Positions 8,736 through 17,721 are shown, numbered from the stretch's first letter. The stretch is DNA of 64,000 nucleotides from Pseudodesulfovibrio nedwellii (GCF_027923765.1 NZ_AP026709.1:1421501-1485500), one strand, 5' to 3'. Made by a program: numbers and translations. Notes: generated by a model from the letters alone, not told the origin.

Positions 8736-9755
8736 TTACACGGCTTTTCGCGCAGCGATCATCAACCCGAGACCAGTCTCGGAAACCGGCTGGCACCGAA
8801 TGTCCTCAAAACCGAGATTTTTAAGGATTCCGGTCAACTCTTCCTGCTCAATAAAATGAGAAGAATAGCCGCACAAACGCGTCAGTAACTCGACTGACGC
8901 CTTGGCCATTTCATACCCAGGCTTGGCATATCCAGAATAATGCTGAGAGACATACCAGCCCCCCGGCTTCAAGCCTTCGGCAATTCTTTCCAATGCACCA
9001 ACAAGATCCTCTTTAAAAATATACAGGACATGCGAGGTGAGGATCAAATCAAATTCACCGGCAGGCAAATGATCCTTTAAAAAATTTATTCCCTGCGTGG
9101 TAACACGATCACCAAAACCGAACCGGTCGCATCGGGCCTGCGACTTCTCGGCTACAGGAGGTAAATCAAAAATGACCCCATGCATATTCGTATTTCGCTC
9201 CAACATTCCCATGGTATACATACCGTGATTACCACCGATATCACCCATGACTTTAAAATCGACGAATCCAGGCAAAGAAGCCGTAAAATCAATTACAGGT
9301 GACAAAGGCCCACCCATGGCATCCTGCGCCGTCCCTTCAATGCCTTCATCGACCCCCCAATCCTGATCAGTCTTTCTCATATTAACTTCACCGCCGCGAA
9401 CAAGCTCCGTAATATTGTCCTCCACCATCGCATTAAAACGCATGGTCAAACGCATACTGTCCCCCTGATACAGGGGTGCACTACTCACCAAGAATTCGGA
9501 AGCACAAGGAGTATTCCGATACCCGTCGTTCTCTTTAACAACCAAATCGGCTGCTACCAAAACATTCAGAAGCGGCTCTAATCTTTCAATACTGACTTCC
9601 ATTTCATCAGCAAGGGAAGACGCTTCCCGCACCGAACCATCAAGCAGATCAAAAATCTTCAACTCCACAGCACTCATGATCGCCTTGGCATTGAAGGACT
9701 GCATCAGCATGGCATGTATCGGTTCAAAATTATTCTGAGGTTTTGTGACAAGCAT
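8736..9755 (-). CDS. SAM-dependent O-methyltransferase family 2 (small-molecule type)
   Basis: 339-residue protein with an N-terminal winged-helix dimerisation part (residues about 10-90, ALAVELKIFDLLDG-like region) and a C-terminal Rossmann methyltransferase. The SAM motif is VMGDIGGNHG near residue 175, followed by the acidic VIFDLPPV strand. This is the layout of acetylserotonin/hydroxyindole and antibiotic O-methyltransferases; the acceptor cannot be predicted. The start follows GGAGGG. It lies downstream of a MarR gene, with a palindromic operator 15 bp before the start, so regulation by that MarR protein is likely. Confidence 0.82.
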   Translation of the reverse strand: MLVTKPQNNFEPIHAMLMQSFNAKAIMSAVELKIFDLLDGSVREASSLADEMEVSIERLEPLLNVLVAADLVVKENDGYRNTPCASEFLVSSAPLYQGDSMRLTMRFNAMVEDNITELVRGGEVNMRKTDQDWGVDEGIEGTAQDAMGGPLSPVIDFTASLPGFVDFKVMGDIGGNHGMYTMGMLERNTNMHGVIFDLPPVAEKSQARCDRFGFGDRVTTQGINFLKDHLPAGEFDLILTSHVLYIFKEDLVGALERIAEGLKPGGWYVSQHYSGYAKPGYEMAKASVELLTRLCGYSSHFIEQEELTGILKNLGFEDIRCQPVSETGLGLMIAARKAV

Positions 9756-9769
9756 ATGCCCTCCGGTAT

Positions 9770-9784
9770 GTTTAGTTGCTAAAC
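9770..9784. promoter_or_regulatory. Candidate MarR operator (copy 1)
   Basis: GTTTAGTTGCTAAAC is an inverted repeat with 6-bp arms around TTG, lying between the MarR gene and the methyltransferase start. It is the exact reverse complement of the core 15-mer in front of the MarR gene itself (10267-10281), which makes a shared operator very likely. Confidence 0.75.
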
Positions 9785-9800
9785 TTATTTACTAAAAAAA

Positions 9801-10259
9801 TTATTTCAAATAGTTGTCCATCCACAAATTCATCTGTTTGCCAAAATCGCGAATCGTCTCGTATGAAACGTCATCGAGTTGGCTCATATACTCCACAAAA
9901 TCCCGATCATGCTCTCGATGAAAGGCCATATGATTATCACTGGCCGTCTTTCCAAGATCTGTTGTCCTGATAATCACTCGCGCTCCATGTTCGGGGTCGG
10001 CCTCTTTCATGAGCAACCTTTTTTTTACAAGCTTGCCGACCAATTGAGAGACAGCCCCCTTGGTGGTGCCAAGCTCTTCGGCCAATTCGGTCACTCCTGT
10101 GCCATCATGCATATTTACCGTGGTAACCATGTGAATTTCTGCTGAATGCAGCGACATACCCACACCAAAATCATACGATTTCCTGTCAACAAGGGAATGT
10201 TTTGTCATGGCTCGACTGAATTGCCTGAGCATCGGCATCATCTCTTCAAAAGTTCTCAT
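9801..10259 (-). CDS. MarR-family transcriptional regulator
   Basis: 152-residue winged-helix regulator. The recognition region (VTELAEELGTTKGAVSQLVGKLVKKRLL) at about 75-105 and the wing (EHGARVIIRTTDLGK) are standard MarR. No clear ribosome site precedes the ATG, because the operator ends only 4 bp upstream; the message may be leaderless or the start may lie slightly downstream. It very probably represses itself and the downstream methyltransferase through the two identical palindromes, released by a small ligand, perhaps the methyltransferase substrate (inference). Confidence 0.88.
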   Translation of the reverse strand: MRTFEEMMPMLRQFSRAMTKHSLVDRKSYDFGVGMSLHSAEIHMVTTVNMHDGTGVTELAEELGTTKGAVSQLVGKLVKKRLLMKEADPEHGARVIIRTTDLGKTASDNHMAFHREHDRDFVEYMSQLDDVSYETIRDFGKQMNLWMDNYLK

Positions 10260-10263
10260 GCAC

Positions 10264-10284
10264 TGTGTTTAGCAACTAAACACA
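10264..10284. promoter_or_regulatory. Candidate MarR operator (copy 2, autoregulatory)
   Basis: TGTGTTTA and TAAACACA form perfect 8-bp arms around GCAAC. The inner 15 bp equals copy 1 on the other strand. It ends 4 bp before the MarR start codon, a position that would block transcription or translation initiation directly. Confidence 0.8.
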
Positions 10285-10324
10285 ATGAAATCAAGAACTG
10301 ATTCAAAAAGAACAGAACACTATA

Positions 10325-11854
10325 TCATACAGGTAAATTTTGCGGAGTTTCAACGTTTTGGAGATGACTCCTGAACAGTATTGTAATCTGTGTCCCTCTG
10401 TCAGGTTGCGTCTTCATGGAAATATCTGCTCCATGCGTCCGCGCAATAAGTGCCGCAAAATACGTCCCAAGACCGGTTCCATTTTCCTTGCCATGCGTCA
10501 CATATTTATCAAAAAACCGCCTCCGCACATCTTCATGAACCGTTTGCGAGTTGGCAATAACGACGCTTTTCCCCTCACTATCTGATAAATCCACAGACAC
10601 ATGATCACCTCGACGAGATGCCTCAATACCATTCTGTATCAAATTTCTGAACATGGCGCGTAACAGAGGTCCTTCTCCTGGAACGACAAAAACTTCACGT
10701 CCTTCAACGTCCTGACCATTCAACTGCATTTCTATGGCTATTCCCATACTCTCGAGCATTGGACGAAATTCTTCCTCAAGACCACACATGATTTCCACGA
10801 GATCGACCGACCTTCGACTCAGGGAATAAATACCCTTTTCCATTTTGAAAATATTGAGCTGGTTCCGAATCATGTCGAGCATTCGGTATCCGGCGGCACG
10901 AACCCGTTTGATGTGTTTCTCCTGGCGAGAGTTGAGTTCCCCTTCGCTCAAAAGCAGCTCAGGATACCCGATAACAAGACTCAAACCAGATTTTAAATCA
11001 TGACGATTGATGCGTTCCACTTCCTCCCGGATCATCTCGGCTTGAGCACGCTTCTTGATCTCCGAAAGGAGTAGGCGGTTATTCTGCAACAATTCAAGCT
11101 CATTGCGTTTCAATTGCATAGTCCGTTCTTCAACGGTTTCTTCCAGCACTTCCTGATGATGACTCAATTGTTGATCACGACTCTGAATCTTGCTCAACAT
11201 GGAATTGAATTCAGCAACGAGCACACCAATTTCGTCGTCGCTGTCATAATCGACACGCCGGGAATAATCCTTGTTCAAAGATATTTCGCGTACAGCATCG
11301 GTCATTTGCTCCAGCGGATCACCGAGTCTGCGACGAAACAGAATGGCAACTCTGTAGCAACAAAACAAAATCACCGGACAAGAAAAAATGGCAACGAGGA
11401 GATAACCTCGCATCATACTCCATTGTTCTTCCAAAGACAGCGAGATGAGAAGTACACCGCCCGACATATCAGAGGATATGGGCATTGCTACAGTCAAAGA
11501 AGAAAGCCCCAGCTCAACCTTCTTAACAGTTTCAATCCGTTGCGGAGTCTGACCGTAGCAAGCAAAAGGGATATCGCTGGTCACATACACGGCAGCTCCC
11601 ATAACATCGGGAATAAGAGTCAGAGTTTCAAGGCTCTCCTGTGCGGCAGCAGCATCGTCAAAATCAACGGCAGCGACCAACGACGCAGCCATCAACTCGG
11701 CCTGTGCCAAAGTTCTGCTGACAGCCGCCTGCCGAAACTGCAAAACTATGGGCATGAGATTCAAAACGAAAGCCAATACCAACGCGATGCATGTAGTGCC
11801 AAGGATAGCCGCAACTATTTTCCGTCCAAGCGGGGTCAGCTGTTTACTGCTCAT
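10325..11854 (-). CDS. Membrane sensor histidine kinase with HAMP domain
   Basis: 509 residues. TM1 is at about 13-35, a roughly 110-residue periplasmic sensor follows, TM2 is near 150-170 and HAMP runs to about 225 (ending DSDDEIGVLVAEFNSML). A coiled coil leads to a dimerisation region with the likely phospho-acceptor His in INRHDLKSG. The ATPase domain has the N-box (NLIQNGIEAS) and a C-terminal GTGLGTYFA glycine box. The start follows GGGGAG and overlaps the YfiR-like gene by 11 bp. It is the last gene of the RR-TonB receptor-YfiR-HK unit and should phosphorylate the OmpR-type regulator encoded first. Confidence 0.88.
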   Translation of the reverse strand: MSSKQLTPLGRKIVAAILGTTCIALVLAFVLNLMPIVLQFRQAAVSRTLAQAELMAASLVAAVDFDDAAAAQESLETLTLIPDVMGAAVYVTSDIPFACYGQTPQRIETVKKVELGLSSLTVAMPISSDMSGGVLLISLSLEEQWSMMRGYLLVAIFSCPVILFCCYRVAILFRRRLGDPLEQMTDAVREISLNKDYSRRVDYDSDDEIGVLVAEFNSMLSKIQSRDQQLSHHQEVLEETVEERTMQLKRNELELLQNNRLLLSEIKKRAQAEMIREEVERINRHDLKSGLSLVIGYPELLLSEGELNSRQEKHIKRVRAAGYRMLDMIRNQLNIFKMEKGIYSLSRRSVDLVEIMCGLEEEFRPMLESMGIAIEMQLNGQDVEGREVFVVPGEGPLLRAMFRNLIQNGIEASRRGDHVSVDLSDSEGKSVVIANSQTVHEDVRRRFFDKYVTHGKENGTGLGTYFAALIARTHGADISMKTQPDRGTQITILFRSHLQNVETPQNLPV

Positions 11855-12380
11855 GGCTTTCTCCCCTATATATCGTGGCTATGCGAAGTAATCTTGAACT
11901 AATGTTTAACCCAGCTGCACCGGCTGCATGCGGATTGACCTGCAACTTGAGTTTTCCGCCAACCATACGAAAATTTATGACCACCCCCTGACGAAGATTC
12001 GCTGGGCTCTGCCCGATAGTCAGCACAGGCATTTCTGCTGTTCGCTTCAAGATGGCGGCAGCCTCTCTTTTGGGTGCGCCATTGATAACAAGAACATGAA
12101 CACCGTCCGCAGGCCATTGCACCAACCGAAACTGCGATGATGCGTCATTAAAATATGGCTTAAGTTTTTTGGAATCAGTTGCAGCGATGACATACGGTTC
12201 GCCAAGTTTCGGGCCAGCGCCCACAGGCCACTTCACATACTTGACTAGCCGCTGCACATACAAGGCCTGAAGTTGTTCACTGGTCGCAGTGAGTTGCTTG
12301 CCACCGGCGAAGGATGAAACGGGACACAAACCGACTGTCCAAAAAAGGAGCGTTATGACAAAAAATTGAACACGACTCAT
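11844..12380 (-). CDS. YfiR/DUF4154-family periplasmic protein
   Basis: 178 residues from the ATG at 12380; a longer frame runs back into the receptor gene and is rejected because this ATG opens a signal peptide (FFVITLLFWTVGLCPVSSFA). The mature part ends with the family block INFRMVGGKLKLQVNPHAAG and GLNISSRLLRIA. In Pseudomonas, YfiR is a periplasmic repressor of the cyclase YfiN; here no cyclase is nearby and the gene lies between a TonB receptor and a kinase, so it may instead report receptor state to the kinase sensor domain (inference). The start shares one base with the receptor stop. Confidence 0.85.
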   Translation of the reverse strand: MSRVQFFVITLLFWTVGLCPVSSFAGGKQLTATSEQLQALYVQRLVKYVKWPVGAGPKLGEPYVIAATDSKKLKPYFNDASSQFRLVQWPADGVHVLVINGAPKREAAAILKRTAEMPVLTIGQSPANLRQGVVINFRMVGGKLKLQVNPHAAGAAGLNISSRLLRIATIYRGESHEQ

Positions 12381-14302
12381 CAAAAATCCCATGTCATACG
12401 CAAATCGACACTCGGACCAATGTGCAACGGGGAATATTGGTTCGTCGCTTCGCCAAGATTTCGACCAATCAATTCGAGCATAAGGGTTTCCGAAGCTTTC
12501 CATGAGGCATGAGCTTCCAGAGAAAAATAACCGGGCATGAAGCGCTCATCCGGGCTAATGGAATATCCCGCCAACACATCAAACCCGACATCCTGCATGG
12601 GCTTCATGAACGCGTGAAGTTTATATTCACTCGACAATCCTTCCTCCGGCATGGAATCTCCTGACGGAAGAAAATCGATATTCCGAAGATCTTGATAAAC
12701 AAGGCCAATTGAAGGACTGAGACGCAACCAACTATTCACCGTCCAATCGAGAATAGCTTCAACTCCATATGCTGAACCTTCAAGTGAATTTGTCAAAGTG
12801 GCGGTCCGAGTAGCTCTATCAAAATCGATCATGGCAAGTTGATCATAGTCATTGATATAAAATGAAATGTCTCCATGGATATCCGAAGTGAAGCGCTGAC
12901 GATATCCGGCTTCATAGGCAATGAGTTTTTCTGTCGTCAATGAATCCGGTGCATAAACGACATACTCTTTGCCACCATGCTCAATAGAATAGCTTCCACT
13001 CCGTTGAAACCGTGTATCGGCCCGAACAGCCTTGGATACAGCCAACCAGTATTCCGAATCCTCCCGAGTATGCAGCAATCGGATTGTGGGTTGAACTTCC
13101 ACAGGAGTCTGTCCGAAATAATCCAATTTAACTCCAAGAAAGAGAAACAAACTATCTTCAAGGAGTGTTACTCGATCTTGAACAAACCCATTTGAAGTAA
13201 ATGTATACCGTCTTTCTTTATCGATAGTAGCCCTGTCTCCGCTCTTGATATCGTCCCAAAAGTAGCGACTTCCCACTCCCCATGTCAGTCGATGCCGACC
13301 GTATTGCTCGGCAGCATATTGTAATTCTGCGTCCAGCGTATTGGTCCCGCCTGTCAAATCAGCCACGCTGACGAGTTCACGGGTGAACGAAGTCCTGAAC
13401 CCTATCCCGGCATCCAACCCTGTCGCCCTATGCCAGGAAAATTGCCCATATCCACCAAATTCATTTCGAACATGCGGCCTGTAAATTTTTTGTGAACCAG
13501 AAGCGCCATCATTGATACTTGATGCCGCCAAGTCTCCCTGTAACGACAACGAATCAGTAAAAGCGTTCTCCCAATCGACCCGAAAACCACCCTGCTGTTT
13601 GACCCAATCCTGAGAGCTTCGATCATCACCCTCACCCGTAATCCAGTCACCAGTCCTGTAACCGCCGCTGAGGTAGCCTCTGTAGGCCACGTCATCAACG
13701 GTGTCTCCATACCTGAATAACTGCTCAATGCCGGTTGATCCGGCAAGAGTCACACTCTGCCCGCCCTGCGTCTCAGCGGCACTTTTAGTGATAATATTAA
13801 TAACGCCGGTAAAAGAGTCCGCGCCCCATAGATGAGTCCAGACACCGCGTACGACCTCGATACGTTTCACTATACTGACCGGGATCGTATTTCCCCAAAC
13901 CACCCCTGCAGTTGTTGGTGAGGTGATTGGCCTGCCATCCAGCAAAACTAAATGCTTGTTACTTAAAATCCCGTTAAAACCACGAATACCTATGGCCCAC
14001 TTGTCTGTATCCATCTGGACACCATGCAGGCCGGGAACAAGTAGGAGTGCTTCTGCGATGGTGGTGGCACCAGAACGAAATATATCATCTTCGTCCAAAA
14101 CGGTCACAGCTCCTGCGACCTGCGACAAAGGCTCGGCTCGACGAGAGGTGGTAACCACTTCGACTTCCATCAACTCTTCAAGACTTAATGAGGCCAAAGG
14201 ATCTTCTGCATCGGCCCATGCACTGCCAACACAACATAAAAAAAGACAGACAAGGCACAGAGACTGAAAGCCCAAAGCGTACAGCCACCCTCGCACCATC
14301 AT
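12380..14302 (-). CDS. TonB-dependent outer-membrane receptor
   Basis: 640 residues: signal peptide (to about residue 31, ending SAWA), a TonB-box-like/plug entry (LSLEELMEVEVVTTSRR), plug domain (to about 170, with GIRGFNGILSNKHLVLLDGR and RIEVVRG), and a beta-barrel ending in a C-terminal Phe (RMTWDF), the usual outer-membrane insertion signal. The ligand is unknown. It overlaps the response regulator stop (TAATG) and the YfiR-like start. Transport genes for an inner-membrane step are absent from the operon, which points to a sensing rather than a bulk uptake role (inference). Confidence 0.9.
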   Translation of the reverse strand: MMVRGWLYALGFQSLCLVCLFLCCVGSAWADAEDPLASLSLEELMEVEVVTTSRRAEPLSQVAGAVTVLDEDDIFRSGATTIAEALLLVPGLHGVQMDTDKWAIGIRGFNGILSNKHLVLLDGRPITSPTTAGVVWGNTIPVSIVKRIEVVRGVWTHLWGADSFTGVINIITKSAAETQGGQSVTLAGSTGIEQLFRYGDTVDDVAYRGYLSGGYRTGDWITGEGDDRSSQDWVKQQGGFRVDWENAFTDSLSLQGDLAASSINDGASGSQKIYRPHVRNEFGGYGQFSWHRATGLDAGIGFRTSFTRELVSVADLTGGTNTLDAELQYAAEQYGRHRLTWGVGSRYFWDDIKSGDRATIDKERRYTFTSNGFVQDRVTLLEDSLFLFLGVKLDYFGQTPVEVQPTIRLLHTREDSEYWLAVSKAVRADTRFQRSGSYSIEHGGKEYVVYAPDSLTTEKLIAYEAGYRQRFTSDIHGDISFYINDYDQLAMIDFDRATRTATLTNSLEGSAYGVEAILDWTVNSWLRLSPSIGLVYQDLRNIDFLPSGDSMPEEGLSSEYKLHAFMKPMQDVGFDVLAGYSISPDERFMPGYFSLEAHASWKASETLMLELIGRNLGEATNQYSPLHIGPSVDLRMTWDF

Positions 14303-15009
14303 TAGACAGCCGCTCCTTGTGAAGTGGCGAGTAGATATCCTCTTCCTCGGATAGTCTTGATGCTGACGTGTGACCCCAGCTTTTTCCGCAGATTACTCAT
14401 ATGAACATTAAGGACGTAGTCATCAAACTCAACACCCCGACCAAGCGCCTGCTCCATAAGATCGTTTCGTTCAACCACGGCCCCCATATTCAAGGCTAAC
14501 TGTTCAACGATATCATACTCCGTCGAAGTCAAATGCACGGGATTGTCATCAAGGGTCATATTGCGCGTATTTCTATCAATGACCACATTACCAAACTCAA
14601 TACTCTTCTTCCGGAGCATCTTCACGGCCCCGCCTTCAGATCGACTGGTGTCATACCGGCGAAGCACGGCCCGAATTCTCGCCAGCAATTCACGAAGTGG
14701 AAAAGGTTTGGCAATGTAATCATCAGCCCCCATTTCCAATCCTACCACCCGGTCAATCTCTTCTCCACGTCCGGTCAGCATGATCACCGGAATATTTGAA
14801 CTTGATCTCAAGGCGGAAAGCACATTGAACCCACTCAGGTCAGGTAACATGACATCAAGCAGAATCAACTCATACGACTTTTTCTCAGCGGCCTGAATAC
14901 CAGACTCACCTGTATACATTGAATCAAGGGCAAAACCTTCGCTTTGAAGGTAGCTGGACAAGAGTTCCGCAACCTCGGGATCGTCATCTATCAACAACAG
15001 ATCACTCAT
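14302..15009 (-). CDS. OmpR/PhoB-family response regulator
   Basis: 235 residues. Receiver domain with acidic pocket (IDDD, residues 7-10), phospho-acceptor D52 in LLDVMLPD and conserved Lys in DYIAKPFP. The C-terminal winged helix begins near 135 and has the RGRGYLLA wing. AAAAGGAGGC precedes the ATG. It is the first gene of the operon that continues into the TonB receptor, YfiR-like protein and kinase, so it probably autoregulates the whole set. Confidence 0.93.
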   Translation of the reverse strand: MSDLLLIDDDPEVAELLSSYLQSEGFALDSMYTGESGIQAAEKKSYELILLDVMLPDLSGFNVLSALRSSSNIPVIMLTGRGEEIDRVVGLEMGADDYIAKPFPLRELLARIRAVLRRYDTSRSEGGAVKMLRKKSIEFGNVVIDRNTRNMTLDDNPVHLTSTEYDIVEQLALNMGAVVERNDLMEQALGRGVEFDDYVLNVHMSNLRKKLGSHVSIKTIRGRGYLLATSQGAAV

Positions 15010-15144
15010 ACCGCCTCCTTTTCATTTGATTATATAGCTTTAGAAGAGACACTGAAACTCATATAATGTTAATTTATATAAAGAAGATTAAGACGCATTA
15101 ATAATCACTGTAGTTTTCTCAATATCTCATGCAATTTTTATGCA

Positions 15145-15159
15145 GGGAAAAATTTTCCC
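15145..15159. promoter_or_regulatory. Palindrome upstream of flagellin
   Basis: GGGAAAAATTTTCCC has perfect 7-bp arms around one base, about 110 bp before the flagellin start, in the divergent region shared with the OmpR-type regulator. A weaker TGCCC/GGGCA pair (15172-15176 and 15195-15199) follows. Either may be an operator or a leader hairpin; I could not place a convincing sigma-28 promoter. Confidence 0.4.
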
Positions 15160-15268
15160 ATGTAAACGAATTGCCCATCCTCCTCCGTATAGAGGGGCAT
15201 TGAATGTGCGTTTTGCTCACCGTGAACAAAACCACCGCATGGATGCACCCACTTTCAAGGAGGAAAGT

Positions 15269-16123
15269 ATGTCTCTGGTCGTTAACAACAACTTAATGGC
15301 AAACTCGGCAGCCCGGTATCTGAACAACGCGTACAGTGCTTTGGGCACCTCGACGGAACGTCTGTCTTCTGGCCTGCGCGTCAACAGCGCAGCGGATGAT
15401 GCAGCTGGACTGGCAGTCCGCGAACTCATGCGCTCCGACATCTCAACCCTCAACCAAGGGGTCAGGAACGCCAACGACGGCATCTCCATGATCCAGACAG
15501 CAGACGGCGCGCTTTCCGTCATTGATGAAAAGCTCATCCGTATGAAGGAACTGGCCGAGCAGGCCGCCACCGGTACGTACACCGATAGCCAGCGTGAACT
15601 TATCGACGACGAGTATCAGGCCATGGCTTCGGAAATCACCCGTATCGCCAATGCCACTGACTTCAACGGCATTTACTTGCTCAACGGCAATCTGTCCGGC
15701 GACGGGCTGACAGTTCACTTCGGTACTGGCAACGATGCCACCGAGGACAAGTACGCCATCACTATCGACAATTGCACAGCTTCAGCTCTCGGTGTGGGCT
15801 CAAACAGTACTACCGGAGTCGGCGCTGCCGTTTCCACTCAGGAACTCGCCCAGAACTCTCTGGACGCACTCAACTCGGCCATCGTGTCCAAGGACAAGGT
15901 CCGAGCCAACCTGGGTTCAATGCAGAACAGACTTTCGGCAACCATTTCCAACCTCGAAGTCCAGGCGGAAAACCTTCAGGCTGCCGAATCCCGTATCTCC
16001 GATGTGGACGTAGCGACTGAGATGACCGAGTACACCAAGCAGCAGATCATAACCCAATCTGCCGTGGCCATGCTCTCACAGGCCAACTCACTCCCGCAGA
16101 TGGCCTTGTCACTCATCGGCTAG
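15269..16123 (+). CDS. fliC: Flagellin
   Basis: Filament subunit, 284 residues from the ATG at 15269, which follows AAGGAGGAAAG; in-frame codons back to 15140 are leader. The N-terminal D0/D1 block (SLVVNNNLMANSAARYLN, then LSSGLRVNSAADDAAGLAV) and C-terminal block (RISDVDVATEMTEYTKQQI, ending PQMALSLIG) are canonical, joined by a very short central domain of about 60 residues. Secreted by the flagellar export apparatus. Monocistronic, with its own terminator. Confidence 0.95.
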   Translation: MSLVVNNNLMANSAARYLNNAYSALGTSTERLSSGLRVNSAADDAAGLAVRELMRSDISTLNQGVRNANDGISMIQTADGALSVIDEKLIRMKELAEQAATGTYTDSQRELIDDEYQAMASEITRIANATDFNGIYLLNGNLSGDGLTVHFGTGNDATEDKYAITIDNCTASALGVGSNSTTGVGAAVSTQELAQNSLDALNSAIVSKDKVRANLGSMQNRLSATISNLEVQAENLQAAESRISDVDVATEMTEYTKQQIITQSAVAMLSQANSLPQMALSLIG

Positions 16124-16142
16124 TCCACTCCTTCTCCAACAT

Positions 16143-16177
16143 GAGGACCGACTCGGAACCAATCCGGGCCGGTCCTC
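16143..16177 (+). terminator. Flagellin terminator
   Basis: GAGGACCG (16143-16150) and CGGTCCTC (16170-16177) pair perfectly with an internal CGG/CCG extension, 20 bp after the flagellin stop, followed by ACTCTTT. Confidence 0.7.
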
Positions 16178-16456
16178 ACTCTTTACATCGTCCAAACTCC
16201 CGACGCGGTTACATCTTTTTTCCCATCGGCGTTTTTTTCCGGCCTGCACTTTCCCTCACGGAGAACAAATGGTTTCACCCCACTCTCAACTATCGTTTTT
16301 TATTAAGAATTATTTATTTTCATTTCATCATGACGTCTTCATCAAAACAAAACAGATCAATTATTCATTTTTAAAAAATATTTACTAACATACTTTTTAT
16401 ATAAGTGAACATTAAACGGTATTCATATTGCTCATTTTGTAGTCAGGAGGCGAACA
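16178..16456. other. A+T-rich non-coding gap between flagellin and sigma-factor genes
   Basis: About 280 bp with several T-runs and increasing A+T towards the sigma-factor gene; no open frame with a ribosome site. TATAAG-like hexamers occur near 16400 but no matching -35 box is convincing. The end holds CAGGAGGCG, the ribosome site of the next gene. Confidence 0.5.
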
Positions 16457-17038
16457 ATGAGTAGTACATTAATTGAAATAGAAAAAAAATTTGGCAATAT
16501 ATCATATGATGAACTCTTCAAAAAACACTCTAAACTGATATTTAAACTCATTTACAACTTCATTAATGCAAAAAATATTAGACTTCATAACAGTGAGGTC
16601 GATGACATATTTCAAGAAATTGCATTGAAAATTTTTAAGAATAACTATCTTTTAAAGTATAATAAAGAAAAAAGCTCATTTATTACATGGCTCAACATCA
16701 TATGCAGAACAACTACAATTGATTACTACAGGAAAAAAATCCGATGGACAGAATCAGTACTCACCGAGACCCACCACATCACAGAAGAGCCAAACATTGA
16801 TGCGGCCATATTCAGTCTCCCGGCGGGAGTTCTTACAGCACGACAGACGGAAGTCATAACACTCCTCTTTAAGGAAGGGATGGTGGCCTGCGAAGTCGCA
16901 ACAGCACTGGGGATCACAGCCAGAACTGTCAGAAGCATCAAATTTCAAGCCCTGAACAGACTCCGTACCTACTACGGAGCCACTCCCGCACTGCACGAGA
17001 TAGACACCATGGAAACACCCAGGAGGAAGGTCTCATGA
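16457..17038 (+). CDS. Small sigma-70-family (ECF-like) sigma factor
   Basis: 193 residues. Region 2 is at about 20-90 (VDDIFQEIALKIFKNN, then FITWLNIICRTTTIDYYRKK) and region 4 at about 125-175 (LTARQTEVITLLFKEGM, with helix-turn-helix EVATALGITARTVRSIKFQ). The first 280 bp are extremely A+T-rich and Lys/Ile/Asn-rich, then the composition jumps to that of the neighbours, so the gene looks like a join of two compositions. A good CAGGAGG site precedes the ATG, and the stop overlaps flgD (ATGA), so it is translated with the hook operon. It may direct transcription of late flagellar genes (inference). Confidence 0.78.
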   Translation: MSSTLIEIEKKFGNISYDELFKKHSKLIFKLIYNFINAKNIRLHNSEVDDIFQEIALKIFKNNYLLKYNKEKSSFITWLNIICRTTTIDYYRKKIRWTESVLTETHHITEEPNIDAAIFSLPAGVLTARQTEVITLLFKEGMVACEVATALGITARTVRSIKFQALNRLRTYYGATPALHEIDTMETPRRKVS

Positions 17039-17721
17039 GTATCGACACCACAAGTTATTACGACTCACTGGTGCAGTCTTCTGCGCCTGATCCGGTCACC
17101 ATCACCACTGATACTGAAGCCAGTTCCCTCACTTCGGATGATTTCATCACGCTGTTGCTGGCCGAGTTACAATATCAGGACCCCACTGAGCCTGTGGACA
17201 ACTCACAAATGGTTGACCAGATGACCCAGTACTCCCAGCTCGAACAGATGACTGAAATGAATGAGAAAATGGATGCCCTGACCGAAAGTCTTGGTGCCAT
17301 GACCGCCTCCAACGGCTTGGACTACCTCGGCAAACAGGTCGAAGCAGATGGATCAACCATCAGCGTATCGGGGGACTCCATTTCCTCTCTTTATTTCGAA
17401 CTGCCCGAAGATGCCGCCTCAGTGACCTGCAACGTCTACGACAGCAACGGCACCATCGTGGACACCGAAACCTACTCCGAACTGGATGCCGGAATCAGCG
17501 CATTCACGTGGGACGGCACTGATTACAACGACGACACAGCGAGCAACGGCATATACTACGTGGTCGTTTCCGCACAAGACAGCAACGGTGCGGATATCGA
17601 TGTTTCCACCACAACCACCGGCACGGTTATCGGCATCAGCAATACCGATGATGGAATCATCCTCTCTCTCGACGACGGACGCACCGTGAACATGCTGGAC
17701 GTCACATACGCCACTTCCTGA
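17035..17721 (+). CDS. flgD: Flagellar hook assembly (scaffold) protein FlgD
   Basis: 228 residues. The N-terminal FlgD signature (DDFITLLLAELQYQDPTEPV, then QMVDQMTQYSQLEQM) at about 30-75 is clear, followed by a tudor/Ig-like C-terminal part. FlgD caps the growing hook and is discarded. Four-base overlap with the sigma-factor gene; 40 bp before flgE. Confidence 0.93.
   Translation: MSIDTTSYYDSLVQSSAPDPVTITTDTEASSLTSDDFITLLLAELQYQDPTEPVDNSQMVDQMTQYSQLEQMTEMNEKMDALTESLGAMTASNGLDYLGKQVEADGSTISVSGDSISSLYFELPEDAASVTCNVYDSNGTIVDTETYSELDAGISAFTWDGTDYNDDTASNGIYYVVVSAQDSNGADIDVSTTTTGTVIGISNTDDGIILSLDDGRTVNMLDVTYATS

Noticed and set aside
15140-15268. Upstream in-frame extension of flagellin
   Set aside because: The flagellin family start (MSLVVNNN) has its own AAGGAGG site at 15258-15264; the extension is leader sequence.
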